From contig CM049410.1 of NCBI GenBank assembly GCA_026929865.2, positions 8,477,501 to 8,541,500 of the forward strand: DNA of 64,000 bases, written 5' to 3'. Positions 15,735 through 27,010 of this stretch are shown piece after piece. The translations under genes and the position numbers were made by a program. The stretch comes from Hyperoplus lanceolatus (lineage: Eukaryota; Chordata; Actinopteri; Uranoscopiformes; Ammodytidae). A model generated the notes under the pieces. It was not told where the DNA came from, did not search any database, and worked only from the letters and a program-made list of their open reading frames with translations. Numbering within the stretch: position 1 is the stretch's first letter; every line of letters begins with the position of its first letter.

Positions 15735-15992
15735 TGATAGGAAGTTAACACTTGTTGGTTGAAAATTAAAAAAAGACAACCCAAAATAACATTTTACTTT
15801 TGATATATTTGCAGCTCCATGACAATTATTATTATTATTAGTTTTTTTATATATAATAATCTATTTAGCTTGTAAAAGGTGCTGTAAGCGGAATGGCTCT
15901 TTTAGCTAACTTCCTGTCAGATACTGCAGTTAGCAGTCCCCTCGCTCGTCCCTATGTCACCACATTAATGCACTGCGGTCTTCAAGCAGCAA

Positions 15993-16001
15993 GTTATCTA
16001 G

Positions 16002-16007
<6 letters not shown>
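15993..16007. repeat. Target-site duplication, left copy of Rex3-like LINE
   Basis: 'gttatctagcatcat' is repeated exactly at 17821-17835. The CAT-rich end merges with the element's (GAT)n tail, so the true duplication could be 9 to 16 bp. Confidence 0.8.
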
Positions 16008-16038
<31 letters not shown>

Positions 16039-17820
16039 TCTCTTCAACCGCTTATCCAAATCGGGTCGCGGGGCAGCAGCTGAGCAGGGAACCCCAAACT
16101 TCTCTTTCCCGGGCAACTTCAACCAGCTCTGACTGGGGATCCCGAGGCTTCCCAGGCCAGCGTGAAATATAATCTCTCCACCTAGTCCTGGGTCTTCCCC
16201 GAGGCCTCCTCCCAGCTGGACGCTCCTGGAACACCTCCCTAGGGAGGCCCCTGGGGGCATCCTTACCAATGCCCGAACCACCTCAACTGGCTCCTTTCAA
16301 CGCAAAGGAGTTGCGGCTCTCCCCGAGTTCCTCACGAATGACTGAGCTCTCACCCTATCTCTAAGGGAGACGCCAGCCACCCTCCTGAGAAAGCCCATTT
16401 CGGCGCTTGACCCGCGACCTCGCTCTTTCGGTCATTACCCAGCCTTCATGACCATAGGTGAGGGTAGAACAAGACGCCCGTAGATCAAAGCTTTGCCTTA
16501 CGACTCAGCTCTCTTTTCTTCACAACAGTGCTAAAGCGAGTGCAAACCGCCCCTGCTGCTCCGATTCTCGCCAATCTCACGCTCCATTGTTCCCTCACTC
16601 GCAAACAAGACCCCGAGGTACTTGAACTCCTTCACTTGGGGTAAGGACTCATTCCCTACGTGTAGTAGACAATCCATCGGTTTCCTGCTGAGCACCATGG
16701 CCTCCGATTTAGAGGTGCTGATCCTCATCCCAACCGCTTCACACTCGGCTGCAAACCGATCCAATGAGAGCTGAAGGTCACAGGCCGATGATGCCATCAG
16801 AACCACATCATCCGCAAACAGCAGAGATGAGATCTTCAGACCACCAAACTGCAACCCCTCCCCACCACGACTACGCCTTGATATCCTGTCCATAAATATC
16901 ACAAACAGGATTGGTGATAAAGCGCAGCCCTGGCGGAGGCCAACCCCCACCGGAAACAGTCTGACTTACTACCGAGAACCCGTACACAGCTCTGCTTGAG
17001 CGTACAGAGATTGGATGGCCCTGAGAAGAGACACCCTCACCCCATACTGCCGCGCACCCCCACAGTATCTCCCGGGAACCCGGTCATAAGCCTTCTCCAG
17101 ATCCACAAAACACTGTAGACTGGATGAGCAAACTCCCAAGCTCCCTCTAGGATCCTTGCGAGAGTGAAGAGCTGGTCCGTTGTTCCACGGCCAGGACGGA
17201 ATCCGCATTGTTCCTCTTCAATCTGAGGTTCGACTATCGCCGAACCCTCCTTTCCAGCACCTTGGAGTAGACTTTGCCGGGAAGGCTGAGAAGTGTGATA
17301 CCCCGGTAGTTGGCACACACTCTCTGGTCCCCCTTTTTAAAAATAGGAACCACCACCCCGTCTGCCACTCCTTCGCACTGTACCCGACTTCCACGCAATG
17401 TTGAAGAGGCGTGTCATCCAAGACAGCCCCTCCACACCCATTGCTTTCAGCATTTCTGGACGGATCTCATCAACCCCCGGGCTTTGCCACTGTGGAGTTG
17501 TTTGACTACCTCAGTGACTTCCACCAGGGAAATTGACGATGATCCCCCATCAGCCTCCAGCTCTGCCTCCAACATAGAGGGCGTGTTAGTCGGATTCAGG
17601 AGTTCCTCAAAGTGCTCTTTCCACCGACCGACTACCTCCTCAGTTGAGGTCAACAGCGTCCCATCCTTACTGTACACAGCTTGGATAGTTCCCCGCTTCC
17701 CCCTCCTGAGGTGCCGGACGGTCTTCCAGAAACACTTTGGTGCCGACCGAAAGTCCTTCTCCATGGTTTCTCCGAACTTCTCCCACACCCGCTGCTTTGC
17801 CTCTGACACGGCAGAACACG
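16008..17820 (-). mobile_element. Rex3/RTE-like LINE, 5'-truncated and frameshifted
   Basis: A minus-strand reverse-transcriptase copy. Going 5' to 3' from about 17809: an N-terminal part of the RT region (17809-17447), the GFRPGRGTTDQLFTLARILE block (around 17220-17130), a VDLEKAYDRVPG motif (around 17090), RQGCALSPILF, the catalytic FADDVV box (around 16820) and KYLGVLFASEG (around 16600). The frame is broken several times, so it is a dead copy. The 3' end has a 'ggataagcggttgaag' block followed by a (GAT)n tail (plus strand (CAT)n at about 16003-16036), the signature of fish RTE/Rex3 elements. It is flanked by a 15-16 bp direct repeat 'gttatctagcatcat' at 15993-16007 and 17821-17835. Clade assignment is from memory of the tail and RT blocks. 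Confidence 0.85.
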
Positions 17821-17835
17821 GTTATCTAGCATCAT
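17821..17835. repeat. Target-site duplication, right copy of Rex3-like LINE
   Basis: Exact copy of 15993-16007, marking the 5'-truncated end of the minus-strand LINE insertion. Confidence 0.8.
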
Positions 17836-18984
17836 CTCAGATCCATAAGTGTGATAAAACATGATAAAAACCATCAAAACAGACATTGGGAAGGATTTTA
17901 CCTGCTCCGCCATTGTAAGCGCATACACATTCACCCATCTGTTGCTCTGGCGTGCACCGGCAGTGAGACCATAGAGTGTATATAATATATATGAGTGAGA
18001 CACGTGGCAGTTTGTAGAGTTCTCTCTTCTGATTGGATAAAAATTTCGGGATACTACAATATGTTTATTTGCCGATTACATGCAAAGCAGCTGACTGAGA
18101 GATCGGCTTTATGAAACGCGCACATTATGTAAGTGATCACTGTATGAATAAAGAGTGATTTTACACTTATATTAACATAAATAAACCGCTTACTTCACCT
18201 TTAATACAATCAGATGTGTAATGTTTTTTTTATTTCAATCTAATGGAAACCTGTATGTGTACTTTCACTGTATTTTCAAAGTAAACTAAACTTTGCAAGA
18301 ACACAAATAAGCCAGCACAAATGAAAAAAAGGAAAAAAATCAATTGCTTATATTTCTGAGCGGGACCATGACAGGGTTAATAGAATTGCATATGTTTACT
18401 CTCCTGGTCTGCATGGTTGGTGCATAATGACTCACATTGTCAATAGAAATCCCAGTGCAAACACATGAACAATTCATCAGCCCAGCAGCACACAGTGCAT
18501 TCATTTTTAAATGTTCAGGTGTCCTATTGAGAAAGGAGTTGCTTGATTCAACATCAACAGCACACATGCAATAACGGATTGTAGATCGTGCAGGGAAAAG
18601 CTCAATTTAACTGTAGAAATGAAAAAAGATTGTACTTTTTTTCTAACAGAAATGCACACCACACAAAGTGGTAGTGTTTTCACTACGGCAGCTGTTGTTC
18701 CTGGGTGAGCGTACCCATGAAAAAGGCATTAAGAAAAAAACAATATAGAAATAGCATTCTTTGCACTGATGGTCTCGTTTGTGCAAAGAGACTATCAGTG
18801 CAGATTACATGTGATCTCATGATCATCAGAGAATTTTTTTTGACTGTTTCAGAGATATTTAAAAGTTCCTCTCAGCAGCTTTAATACTGAACATTCATTA
18901 TTGAAATCACAACAAACGTGGTGAGCAGTATTAGAAACACTTCCAGTAGCTGAATTGGCAATATAAATGCTAGAAAAAGTTAAG

Positions 18985-19640
18985 TTTAAGTTTAAGCACA
19001 ACATACATGGTATAATCAATAGTATGTTTGTAATAAACAGGAGAAAAATCTCTCTGATATAAAAGAGAAAAACACACCCAGGTCATGTAGGCAGCACACA
19101 TGTATGGGTTGTGGAGTGTATTGGTTATTGTCAAGAGACTGATGGGTACAGTGAGGGATTCCAATGAGGGCCAGTGTCTTGCTCAAGAGCATCGGGTCAA
19201 TGTCTAGGAGGTGAATTGACCCCTCTCCACCAAACGGTGCAGCAACTTTGTAATGACTTGTGTGGATTGTGTTGAACTGAAATGCCCTCAGATTCCCAGT
19301 CATTAGTCTCTACCTTACTATTCCTAAAATACCTGTTCCCATACTGGGAGTCGAACCAAGGCCGCCTGGGTGAAAACCAGGAATCCTAACCGCTAGACCA
19401 TATGGGACCTTATAATCATGCCTTCAATAGATAAGACAGAATCATCTCATGGATTTCTCTTTAGAAAACAATAAAATAATGATATTATGTATGTATTTTC
19501 AGCTAAATTGTCAAGTTTAATTGTGAAAAGGGGTCAAGAGTGAGAGTTCATTGGCCGCTGCATGTGCCCTGTCTTTGGACTTTGCATTCAGAGCGTCCTC
19601 TCTGGTATATTTTAAGAGCTGATATCCATTCCTAGTTTTT
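18985..19640. repeat. tRNA-Glu-bearing duplicated segment, copy A
   Basis: The left flank (18985-19300) resembles 20335-20600 (shared 'gtaataaacag', 'acacacccagg', 'gagtgtattg'). The right flank (19408-19640) resembles 21757-21990 (shared 'ccctgtctttggactttgca', 'gagagttca', 'gctgatatccactcctgg'-like end). It carries the tRNA-Glu at 19336-19407. Confidence 0.75.
19336..19407 (-). tRNA. tRNA-Glu (anticodon TTC), slightly damaged T-stem
   Basis: A 72-nt cloverleaf on the minus strand: acceptor TCCCATA/TATGGGA, A-box TAGCGGTTAGG, anticodon stem CCTGG/CCAGG with TTC, B-box GGTTCGACTCC, discriminator A. A TTTT terminator follows (plus strand AAAA at 19326-19329). The T-stem is CTTGG over CCCAG: one pair has switched C-G to T-A and the neighbouring position is a T:C mismatch, unlike copy 21685-21756. 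It may be transcribed, but the mismatch suggests early decay. Confidence 0.9.
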
Positions 19641-19742
19641 TGAAAACTAGACAATCTAAAAACTTTTTCTTACTGTTGATGTATTTGCAACATTGATCCT
19701 TTTTTTTCTTTTCTTTTTTAAAATAGTCTATAAATCTTGATA

Positions 19743-19815
19743 ATATAATCAGATGTGCAGTCTCACACAGCCAGACCAAATTACAGCTAGAAGTATGGTC
19801 TGGTAGCACACTACA
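19743..19815. mobile_element. Fragment of MULE-like MITE family
   Basis: 'agtctcacacagccagacca' and 'agtatggtctgg' match the left half of the 227 bp MITE at 28891-29117 ('agtctcacaaagccagacca'). The right half is missing. Confidence 0.55.
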
Positions 19816-20334
19816 TCGTTTCGGAAATGGGGGGGAGGGGAATGAGCTGATAGATTTTGTCTTTGTGTATTAGTAGAGAATGCTAAATGTATCTGTACAA
19901 AAATCATATTTGAAAACACTTGAAATGCTGAAAACAGTTCAGGTTGTAGTTAAAGTGGTGTAAGACGTACAAACTTGCTGTTAAAATATGCCTAAAAAAG
20001 TTCAGTGGAGTCAGTGATTTTGGAAAATGCTTTTTGTTAAAATAACTTTTTGTAAAATCAGTGAATATCAGTGCGTGTGTGCTGAAAAAATAATAATACA
20101 CAGCCTAAGCTCTGTAAACGGGTATTTTGCTAGCCACGGTTGGCCCCCTTTGTTTATATCCCCTCTGTATACATAGCTGTTTACAGAGCCTAACACCAGA
20201 TTTTGTTCAGTGCACACTCTGTACGGACAGGTAGTGGATTGTGAAGATATTTTCATTTTGATTTTGACACAACGTGATTTTGACAACAAGATTTCTCCAG
20301 ATTTCTGAATCCACCTTTAAAGTGTCATTTTAAG

Positions 20335-20680
20335 TTAAAGCACATCCATGGTATATGTGTAATAAACAGAAGAAACATCTGCCTGATATTCAAATTAAAT
20401 ACACACCCAGGAGAACCGATAACAACCTTCTGGGAGTGTATTGATCACTGTCAATGTCAAGACATGTCAGACTGATTGCATTACCACATAGTGAAGCAGT
20501 GAGCTAAAGGTCATCCCTTGAGTGCCTTCAAAGTGAACTGACACCTCTCCACCTAACAATAGCTGGTGACTGGTGTGTTGAATTGCTTGTAGTTCAGAAA
20601 CTCAACTCCATACAGAGCGGGAGTTGAACCTGGGCCGCCTGTTTAGGGCCGGGAATAGTAAAGCATAACTGTCTCAACTT
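20335..20680. repeat. tRNA-Glu-bearing duplicated segment, copy B (decayed)
   Basis: Similar to the left flank of copy A, followed by a degenerate tRNA-Glu. It lies between copies A and C in the same orientation, so the cluster is a triplication with the middle copy eroded. Confidence 0.65.
20603..20680 (-). pseudogene. Degenerate tRNA-Glu remnant
   Basis: The T-arm half (plus strand 'gcgggagttgaacctgggccgcctg') matches the intact copy at 21685-21756. The anticodon arm and 5' half are scrambled ('tttagggccgggaatagtaa'), so anticodon stem, A-box and acceptor pairing are lost. Confidence 0.75.
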
Positions 20681-20711
20681 TTCCCAGTCAATCTCTATGT
20701 TAGTCCTTATC

Positions 20712-21077
20712 TAGTCTGGTCCTACCAGACCATGATACTGAATTTCATTTGTACAGAAGGTTTTAATCGCTCAATTGACAAACGTAAACTCACTTGAAGG
20801 CGGTTGTCTGTTGAAGTTTAAAACTATTGGATCTGCCCAGTGCCACTCTGGACCTGCTAACCAATCGCATAACGTTTGGTTGTGATGTATGTCTTGCGCC
20901 GGCTTCTGCAACTGAAACTGGCGCACGTCATTGTTCTCAGCCACTCCCTCTGTTCGCTGATTGGACTGGCAGAAAATGGAAAGCGGAGAAAACCCACTAA
21001 TATACCGCACACCCAGACTGACTACTGAAGGGAAATTAAAATTGAGCGGAAGTAGGTAGGCATTCGGTGCCAGGCTA
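20712..21077. mobile_element. MITE with TAGTCTGG-type ends
   Basis: The left end TAGTCTGG and right end CCAGGCTA form short inverted ends. The 9 bp flanks are gtccttatc (20703-20711) and gtccttttt (21078-21086), 7 of 9 identical, suggesting a decayed 9 bp target duplication. Part of its left end recurs inverted near 28065-28110 ('ttctgtacaaatgaaatgaa', 'tggtctggtaggacca'). No coding capacity. Confidence 0.5.
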
Positions 21078-21659
21078 GTCCTTTTTTTGTCCCATTTTTG
21101 GCCACACGTGGGATTTGGGTGGTGCAGTTTCCTCGATATCTCTCTTATCTTTTCCCATTCATTCTCTATGGTAGTTTCTTATCACTACGGATGTTATTTA
21201 TATATTAGCTGTTTCTGAATCTTATGGTAGTGGGGGCGGGACCTGATAAGCCTTTGGCTTCTCCTACCACCCTTCGGACAATAACACAAAGTAATATGTA
21301 TGAATATGCAAAGAGAAAATTGTGTATTGTGTGTAATTGTCCGGAAGAATAACAATAATAATATATTTTTCGCCAAAATACGATTTTACGTGTGCTGTTT
21401 CCCCCCATGGGTGAGGGCCAGGAGAGGAGACCTCATTGTGGTTTGAGTCACAGACGGCGGAGCATCAGAATACATTGTTTTTTTCCCTTTTCTTCTGCAT
21501 TTTATCATGTTATATTTCTCATAGAAAGTCAACCATATCAAACGCACACCAGTGTCATTCATCAAGTAGTAAGTAAACACTTCTCTTTCGTGCATGACAG
21601 AACTGTTTTATAGTAAGTTGGATTTGTTAAGTTTTGTTTGCACTGAGGTATTCTCTTGT

Positions 21660-21990
21660 TACAGAGCCATCCCTAAAAGCTCCATTCCCATACCGGGAGT
21701 TGAACCCGGGCCGCCTGGGTGAAAACCAGGAATCCTAACCGCTAGACCATATGGGACCTCAAAATGGTACTCTCCATTGATAAGAAGGAATTATCTCATG
21801 AATTCTCCTGAAAAAACAAAATGATTTGATATACATGTTTTCAGCTAAATGTAAAATATAATAGTGAGTCAAAAAAGGGCGTCAAAAGTGAGAGTTCAGT
21901 GGCTACATGCATGTACCCTGTCTTTGGACTTTGCATTCAGAGCGGTGCAGAAGTCCTTTCTGGTACATGGTCACTGCTGATATCCACTCC
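21660..21990. repeat. tRNA-Glu-bearing duplicated segment, copy C
   Basis: Carries the best-preserved tRNA-Glu. Downstream (plus strand) similarity with copy A runs to about 21990. Confidence 0.75.
21685..21756 (-). tRNA. tRNA-Glu (anticodon TTC), intact
   Basis: 72 nt with perfect acceptor (TCCCATA/TATGGGA), anticodon stem (CCTGG/CCAGG, anticodon TTC) and T-stem (CCGGG/CCCGG). B-box GGTTCAACTCC, A discriminator, and a TTTT terminator about 7 nt beyond the 3' end (plus strand AAAA at 21675-21678). It decodes GAA codons. Flanking sequence is duplicated from the 19.3 kb copy, so it belongs to a local tandem family rather than a retroposed SINE. Confidence 0.95.
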
Positions 21991-22454
21991 TGGCTATCAG
22001 CACAGTGTTCAGACTTCAGATAGTATAGGTTCACCGTCCAATCCAGACATCTCTCTTGAGCAGCGTTTAATTCCTGCTTTGTAATAATGTCACACTAAAT
22101 GACTTTCAGCCCTGGCCATCTCCAAATCTGGTCTGCCAAGTCAGCAGCTTTGAGTAAGATGGCACCATCTGTCAGGAGATGTCTCGTAATATGAGACGGG
22201 ACTGAGTATGATGATGGATTTTCTTACATTTAAAGCAACCACTGCTTAATATATACCCGATGAAATGTTTGGAATAGTTTTAGAATTGTTTCTTTGGGCC
22301 AGAAATGTATGTCTAATAATATCTTTCTTTTTAGCGCTGTTTTTGATCACCACCAACTCCTGAGGGAAATATCCTATAAACGCTTCACTTTGTTCACCAA
22401 CTAGTTGCCAGTCTTTCTCCTCTTTGTTGCTGAGTAGGTGTCATCATTTTCTTA

Positions 22455-22530
22455 AAATAGTTCTTTATTTGACCTTTGTTTAACCAGGCAGGTCATTAAG
22501 AACACATTCTTATTTACAAAGACGGACCTT
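22455..22530 (-). mobile_element. L2-like LINE 3'-end fragment
   Basis: The minus strand reads 'gtaaataagaatgtgttctt', 'aatgacctgcctggttaaac' and 'aaaggtcaaataaa', matching from memory the 3' terminus of fish L2-type LINEs. The L2 element at 44415-45820 ends with the same 'cctggttaaataaagg' block. Confidence 0.6.
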
Positions 22531-23869
22531 TTGAGGGAAGGGGGTGTGGCGGCTAAAAAGAAGGATCAAGTTAAATGTTAAATGGACAAACAGCACACAC
22601 CCAGATCAGACAAACACTTCTAGCACCGTAATAGACAGACAGCTGCAAAGAAACACACTTTTTCAGCACAGCTAAAATAAATACAACATCTCACTTGCAA
22701 ACAGTCAAACCGTCAGTAAAAAGGTAAAAGGTTGAAAGGAATAGCGGCGCAGTACTGTCAGTTTCAAGCTTTGTCTGCGGGTGAAAGCTGACCACGGTCT
22801 TTAAACTCAAAGCAAACTACCACAATAACATCATGATGTACTTTGCCATAATCATTTTGAAATCATTCTTCAACCGAAAAACACAAAAACAGACAAAAAT
22901 GGCAAAAGAAGGACTGAGACATGATGTAGAGAAGTGAAAATTAGATGGAGAGTTTCAGAAACTGTCATTATTACACACCCTCCCTTCATTGAAGTGTTAC
23001 AGATTACACTTCTCAGGCTCTACTAAGAGCTGTGGCCATCTGAGAAATGCTTACCAGATCGAATTGGTCCTTAACTTCTCAGGGTCATGAACCCCCCCGC
23101 TCTTTAAAGTCCCTCTGCGTTGAAAATAAATTAATCCTTTTTTCACCCAAGCTGATCTCTTGTACCTGCCGTCCCTGAGCTGGCCGAGCCGCAGTGCACA
23201 CTGGGAGCAGAGGAGGGTCAACCACTTTCACAGAAGGTGTGAAATGACCAGGAAATTGGCTGTCCCACTGTCCTAGAAAAACCTATGTTTTTTTCCTTTT
23301 CTTGACACTCAGAATTGATTCCCCAAGAGCAGAAGACCAGAAGGGCAATTGAGAGCTGGGCTGCTCATCTTGAGAGGTTCCTTTGCAATTGGTAGCCCAA
23401 TGGGAAAAGCAGGACAGTACTGTTGCTGAGAGCATTCACAAATCATACTGATAAATTAGAACAAATGTCTTTTTTCATTCTTTTAAAGACGTAGATAATC
23501 AAGGAGCTAAGGGAAGTCGTTGCAACCTCATAATGTCATTAACTAAGTTATTTCATAATTTAATTGGTTGTTTATTGGCATAGTCAGTGGCCCTTTGTTG
23601 ACCTCTCTAGCTAATATTGACCGCCTGTTTTCTACTGCAGTTCCGCCACAGTTGCCCTTAGTGATGAGATGAGGATCTTTCATACTCAGTTGTGGCAGCT
23701 GCAGCTAAACATAGACATGGCTACCTTTAAAAGACAATTATGACCAACATTTATTTACCACTCACTCTCAAATTGATATTACACGACTTAATGAATCAGT
23801 AGCTGTTAGCAGCAGACATTTACGATCAACTAGTTGCTAACATTGTCTATCTTCTGTTTGGTACGGCGC

Positions 23870-24235
23870 AGGTACTTTGGTAGACATGCTAACATGCTCA
23901 CAATGACAATACTAGAATGATGATTGGGAGTTGGGAGTGTTAGCATGCTTATCATTAACATGAGCACTACAAACTGCTGAAGTACAGCAGAAGGCTGATG
24001 GGAATGTCGTAAGTTTTCCCGGTACTTGGTCAAAAATTGGACGATTGGACGAAACAGAATCTTTGACCTATTTATGATGCTAGATTAAAAGCTAAGGGAT
24101 CAAAATAACGACCCTAGCTGTACAGATCCTAGCTATTAGTCACAAACGTCATGGTATTCCACCTCATAGTCTTTAACATCTTTTATATTGAACCAGAAAT
24201 GTCAACCTGCTGGCGCCGCTAAAGCAAGGTTTACA
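23870..24235. repeat. Dispersed teleost repeat (gctaacatgct family), copy 1
   Basis: Contains 'acatgctaacatgctcaca', 'gaaggctgatgggaatgtcg', 'tacttggtcaaaaattgga' and 'gaaccagaaatgtcaacctg', blocks typical of a common unclassified fish repeat. A second copy lies at 26740-27010. No gene overlaps. Confidence 0.55.
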
Positions 24236-24591
24236 TTTTGATGGATCTTGGGCCTGACAATGGACCTTTTCTATGGCAGGAAAAGCACAGGTAACACTAT
24301 TGATGATAGCTCTCTTCTCTTTAATGCAGTCTCTGTTAACAACCAGGCCAGCCTGCACTCTCTCTCTCTCCGTACAGAGTGGTTTCTGGAAACATCTTAG
24401 CATTAGGCTTTCGATGAGCTGTTCTAATCCAGGACGTTTCCAGGCTTTCACCCGTTCCCGTTAATCGGATGGTGTGACATTTTTGATGAACGGTCAAAGC
24501 CTGTAAAGAGGGGCAGGATTTGACTAGATTAGATTAAATTATGCCTCTTTGTGTAAAATATGTATGCTGTTGTGTGATTTGCATACTATGT

Positions 24592-24593
<2 letters not shown>

Positions 24594-24674
<81 letters not shown>

Positions 24675-24699
24675 TGCGCGCGCGTGTGTGTGTGTGTGT
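24594..24699. repeat. (TG)n microsatellite with GC segment
   Basis: About 35 TG units followed by a (GC/GT) mixed stretch, alternating purine-pyrimidine throughout. Confidence 0.93.
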
Positions 24700-24899
24700 T
24701 GGGATTAGACAGCGGATCGCTGATGCTCCATTAGAGAAAGTCTGCTGGTTTAACAAAACCAAACACTCACACACAAACACACAGACACATAATGAATATA
24801 GTCAAGACAAGCAACGCAGACAGGCAGAATGTTGCCTGAGAGGAAACTTCCACAGTAAATTAAGGATACAAGCCATTTCTTTCCGTCCCAATTGCCACT

Positions 24900-26700
24900 G
24901 ACATTTGGTAATTATATGGGATCATACAAGTGCTGAAAGAAGTTTAAATGGACCAACATAACCTGGTGGAAAAAGTTCAGAATCTTTCTCTATAGAGCTT
25001 GTCAAAAGTCATTCTGGAATATATTACTAAAACATATGAGAGCGAGGGAAGGGAGTAAGAGCACTTGAAATAGAAACACTTCTCAAAACACTTTAGGGAT
25101 TATGGCAGGACGACAGCATGGAAGACACAGGGAAGACAGAACCGTGACGCGATCACAGCAGGGACATGTTGAAGATGGTTGAACCTTGCCAACAAGTATT
25201 CTTAGCATACAGTAGGCAAATATCAGATGGTGAATGCTGGGACTTTACAGACAGAGTGATTGAGTGTTTGGGTGGCTAGTGTGGTGATGGGCAATTTACA
25301 CTTAGTGTTTTTATCCACAAATTATTCTTGATGTACATGCATTTGTTGTACCGAGACTTTTGCTTGTACTTGAATTTTTGGATTTTTTGTTTTATATGTT
25401 ATAGGTTTGTGTGAAATGCATGTTTTCATGGTTGTTCAAAATCATAAGGGGTCCCCGGTGTGTGTTTAGAGACTCCCAAAGCACAAAGAAACAATCCTCC
25501 TCTGTTTCTCCAGATTTCTCTCCCCTTATGGCATCATACGGGGATGCCATAAGGGGCATAAATGGCTTTATTAGTGGGATACTGTATTTGAGTCTTATTG
25601 AAAAATGACATGAAGAAATACAGCTTTAATTTCTCTTACGTATTTGATTGTGTTGGAATAAAGTCCCAAAAATAATTATTACATTTTGGCACAATTTAAA
25701 AGTTGGAGAGAGAGCGTAAGACATTCCAGGATACATCTGTACAAAATGATGTGGCTATTGTTGTCAGAATTGGAACAGTATTTCAGACAATGTTCTTATA
25801 GGCTAAAGGTTCAACATTTTGGCCATAGAGTTAGCGAGGGTTAGTTCCAAAACTGGAAACAGAAAATTAACTGCCCTTGCTCACGTGCAGGGAGGTGATA
25901 CATTTTAAGTGGTGATGTGAGGCCTGGCAGCACTTAGACATGGGTCTTACTCAGCGCTGAATGATCATTTATTCATGACACACGTCTGGGATGGCACCTC
26001 AGATCTTAAAACCTCAGCCTTGCGTTGCTGACAAAAATTAACAAACTGAGCAGGAATTTCATACATAGATAAATCGGCCGGAGGGGAAGAAAAGGGGTGT
26101 GGTTTAGCAGTGGAAACGAGAAAAAATAGAGAGAATGGTTGAGTAAATGACTAAACCAGAGAGGAGTGCCCGTTTGTCTCTGTTGCTAAAAACTCTCCAC
26201 TCTTCCACACCATGTCCTGTAAAGGGGAATATTACTGCCCAGCCTTAAGCCTCTCTGATGTTTCCTCTCTGGCTGCACTCATACGCTGAACTCCCCTCAA
26301 CTTCAATCTCAACAACCCAACGAATGATGTCCTACTTTAATGAGCAAAGGCTGGTTGTACTCCTACTTGTTTGTCTGTCTGTCTCTTTTGTCCCTGCAGT
26401 CACTTTCTGTTTTTCCCCTTAGTAACTACCCCATCCCTCTTTCCCTCCTGCTGCTTCCATCACCCCCCAGCCCTCTTCCATTGTATGCCCGGCCGTGTTT
26501 CTTTTGTGGCTGTACAGCATGTGGCTCAGCTGCACTTTGGACCCTTAATGGATGGGTATAATTGCCACCGCGTTTGTCTCTATCAAGGTCAAGTGTGTGC
26601 ATACAAGCGTGTGTGTGTGTGTGTGTTCTTTGTTTGAATGTGGCCTCGCATTCAGAGTCATGCATGTGTGTCTGCGCCGTGGAAGTAACATAACAGCCTC
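24900..26700. other. Intergenic stretch, nothing recognised
   Basis: No exon, RNA gene or clear transposon end is visible, apart from a 14 bp inverted repeat (25522-25535 and 25543-25556, 'ccccttatggcatc'), a motif shared with fish MITE fragments near 51495 and 57410. Confidence 0.4.
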
Positions 26701-26739
26701 CGAATTAGAACAACCAGCAATGCAACGGATATATAAGCA

Positions 26740-27010
26740 GAAGAGTCAAGTTCATTGGCCAAATGAGATTCTATTAGTAGCAAATGTCATGGTATTCAAT
26801 CTCATATAGTTATCAAGATATTTCATTCTGAACCAGAAGTGTCAGCCGGTTGGCAGTGCTGAATGTATAATTTAAGGGAATTGAAAAGTCAGTTATGATT
26901 TATCATCTGGGGGGCATGAATGTGTGTTGCAAAATTTCAAGGCAATCAATCAGAAATGGTTGAGATAGGCTAATTCAGTCAGGACCAAAGTGGACCAGCA
27001 GACCAGTATT
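26740..27010. repeat. Dispersed teleost repeat (gctaacatgct family), copy 2
   Basis: 'aatgtcatggtattcaatctc', then 'gaaccagaagtgtcagccgg', then 'gcaaaatttcaaggcaatca' parallel the copy at 23870-24235 and continue into 'ggaccaaagtggacca', the usual end of this family as I remember it. Confidence 0.55.

Noticed and set aside
17310-17864. 184-residue plus-strand open frame
   Set aside because: Antisense shadow of the minus-strand LINE reverse transcriptase.
20603-20680. Third tRNA-Glu gene
   Set aside because: Only the T-arm half aligns; anticodon arm, A-box and acceptor pairing are lost, so it is called a remnant.
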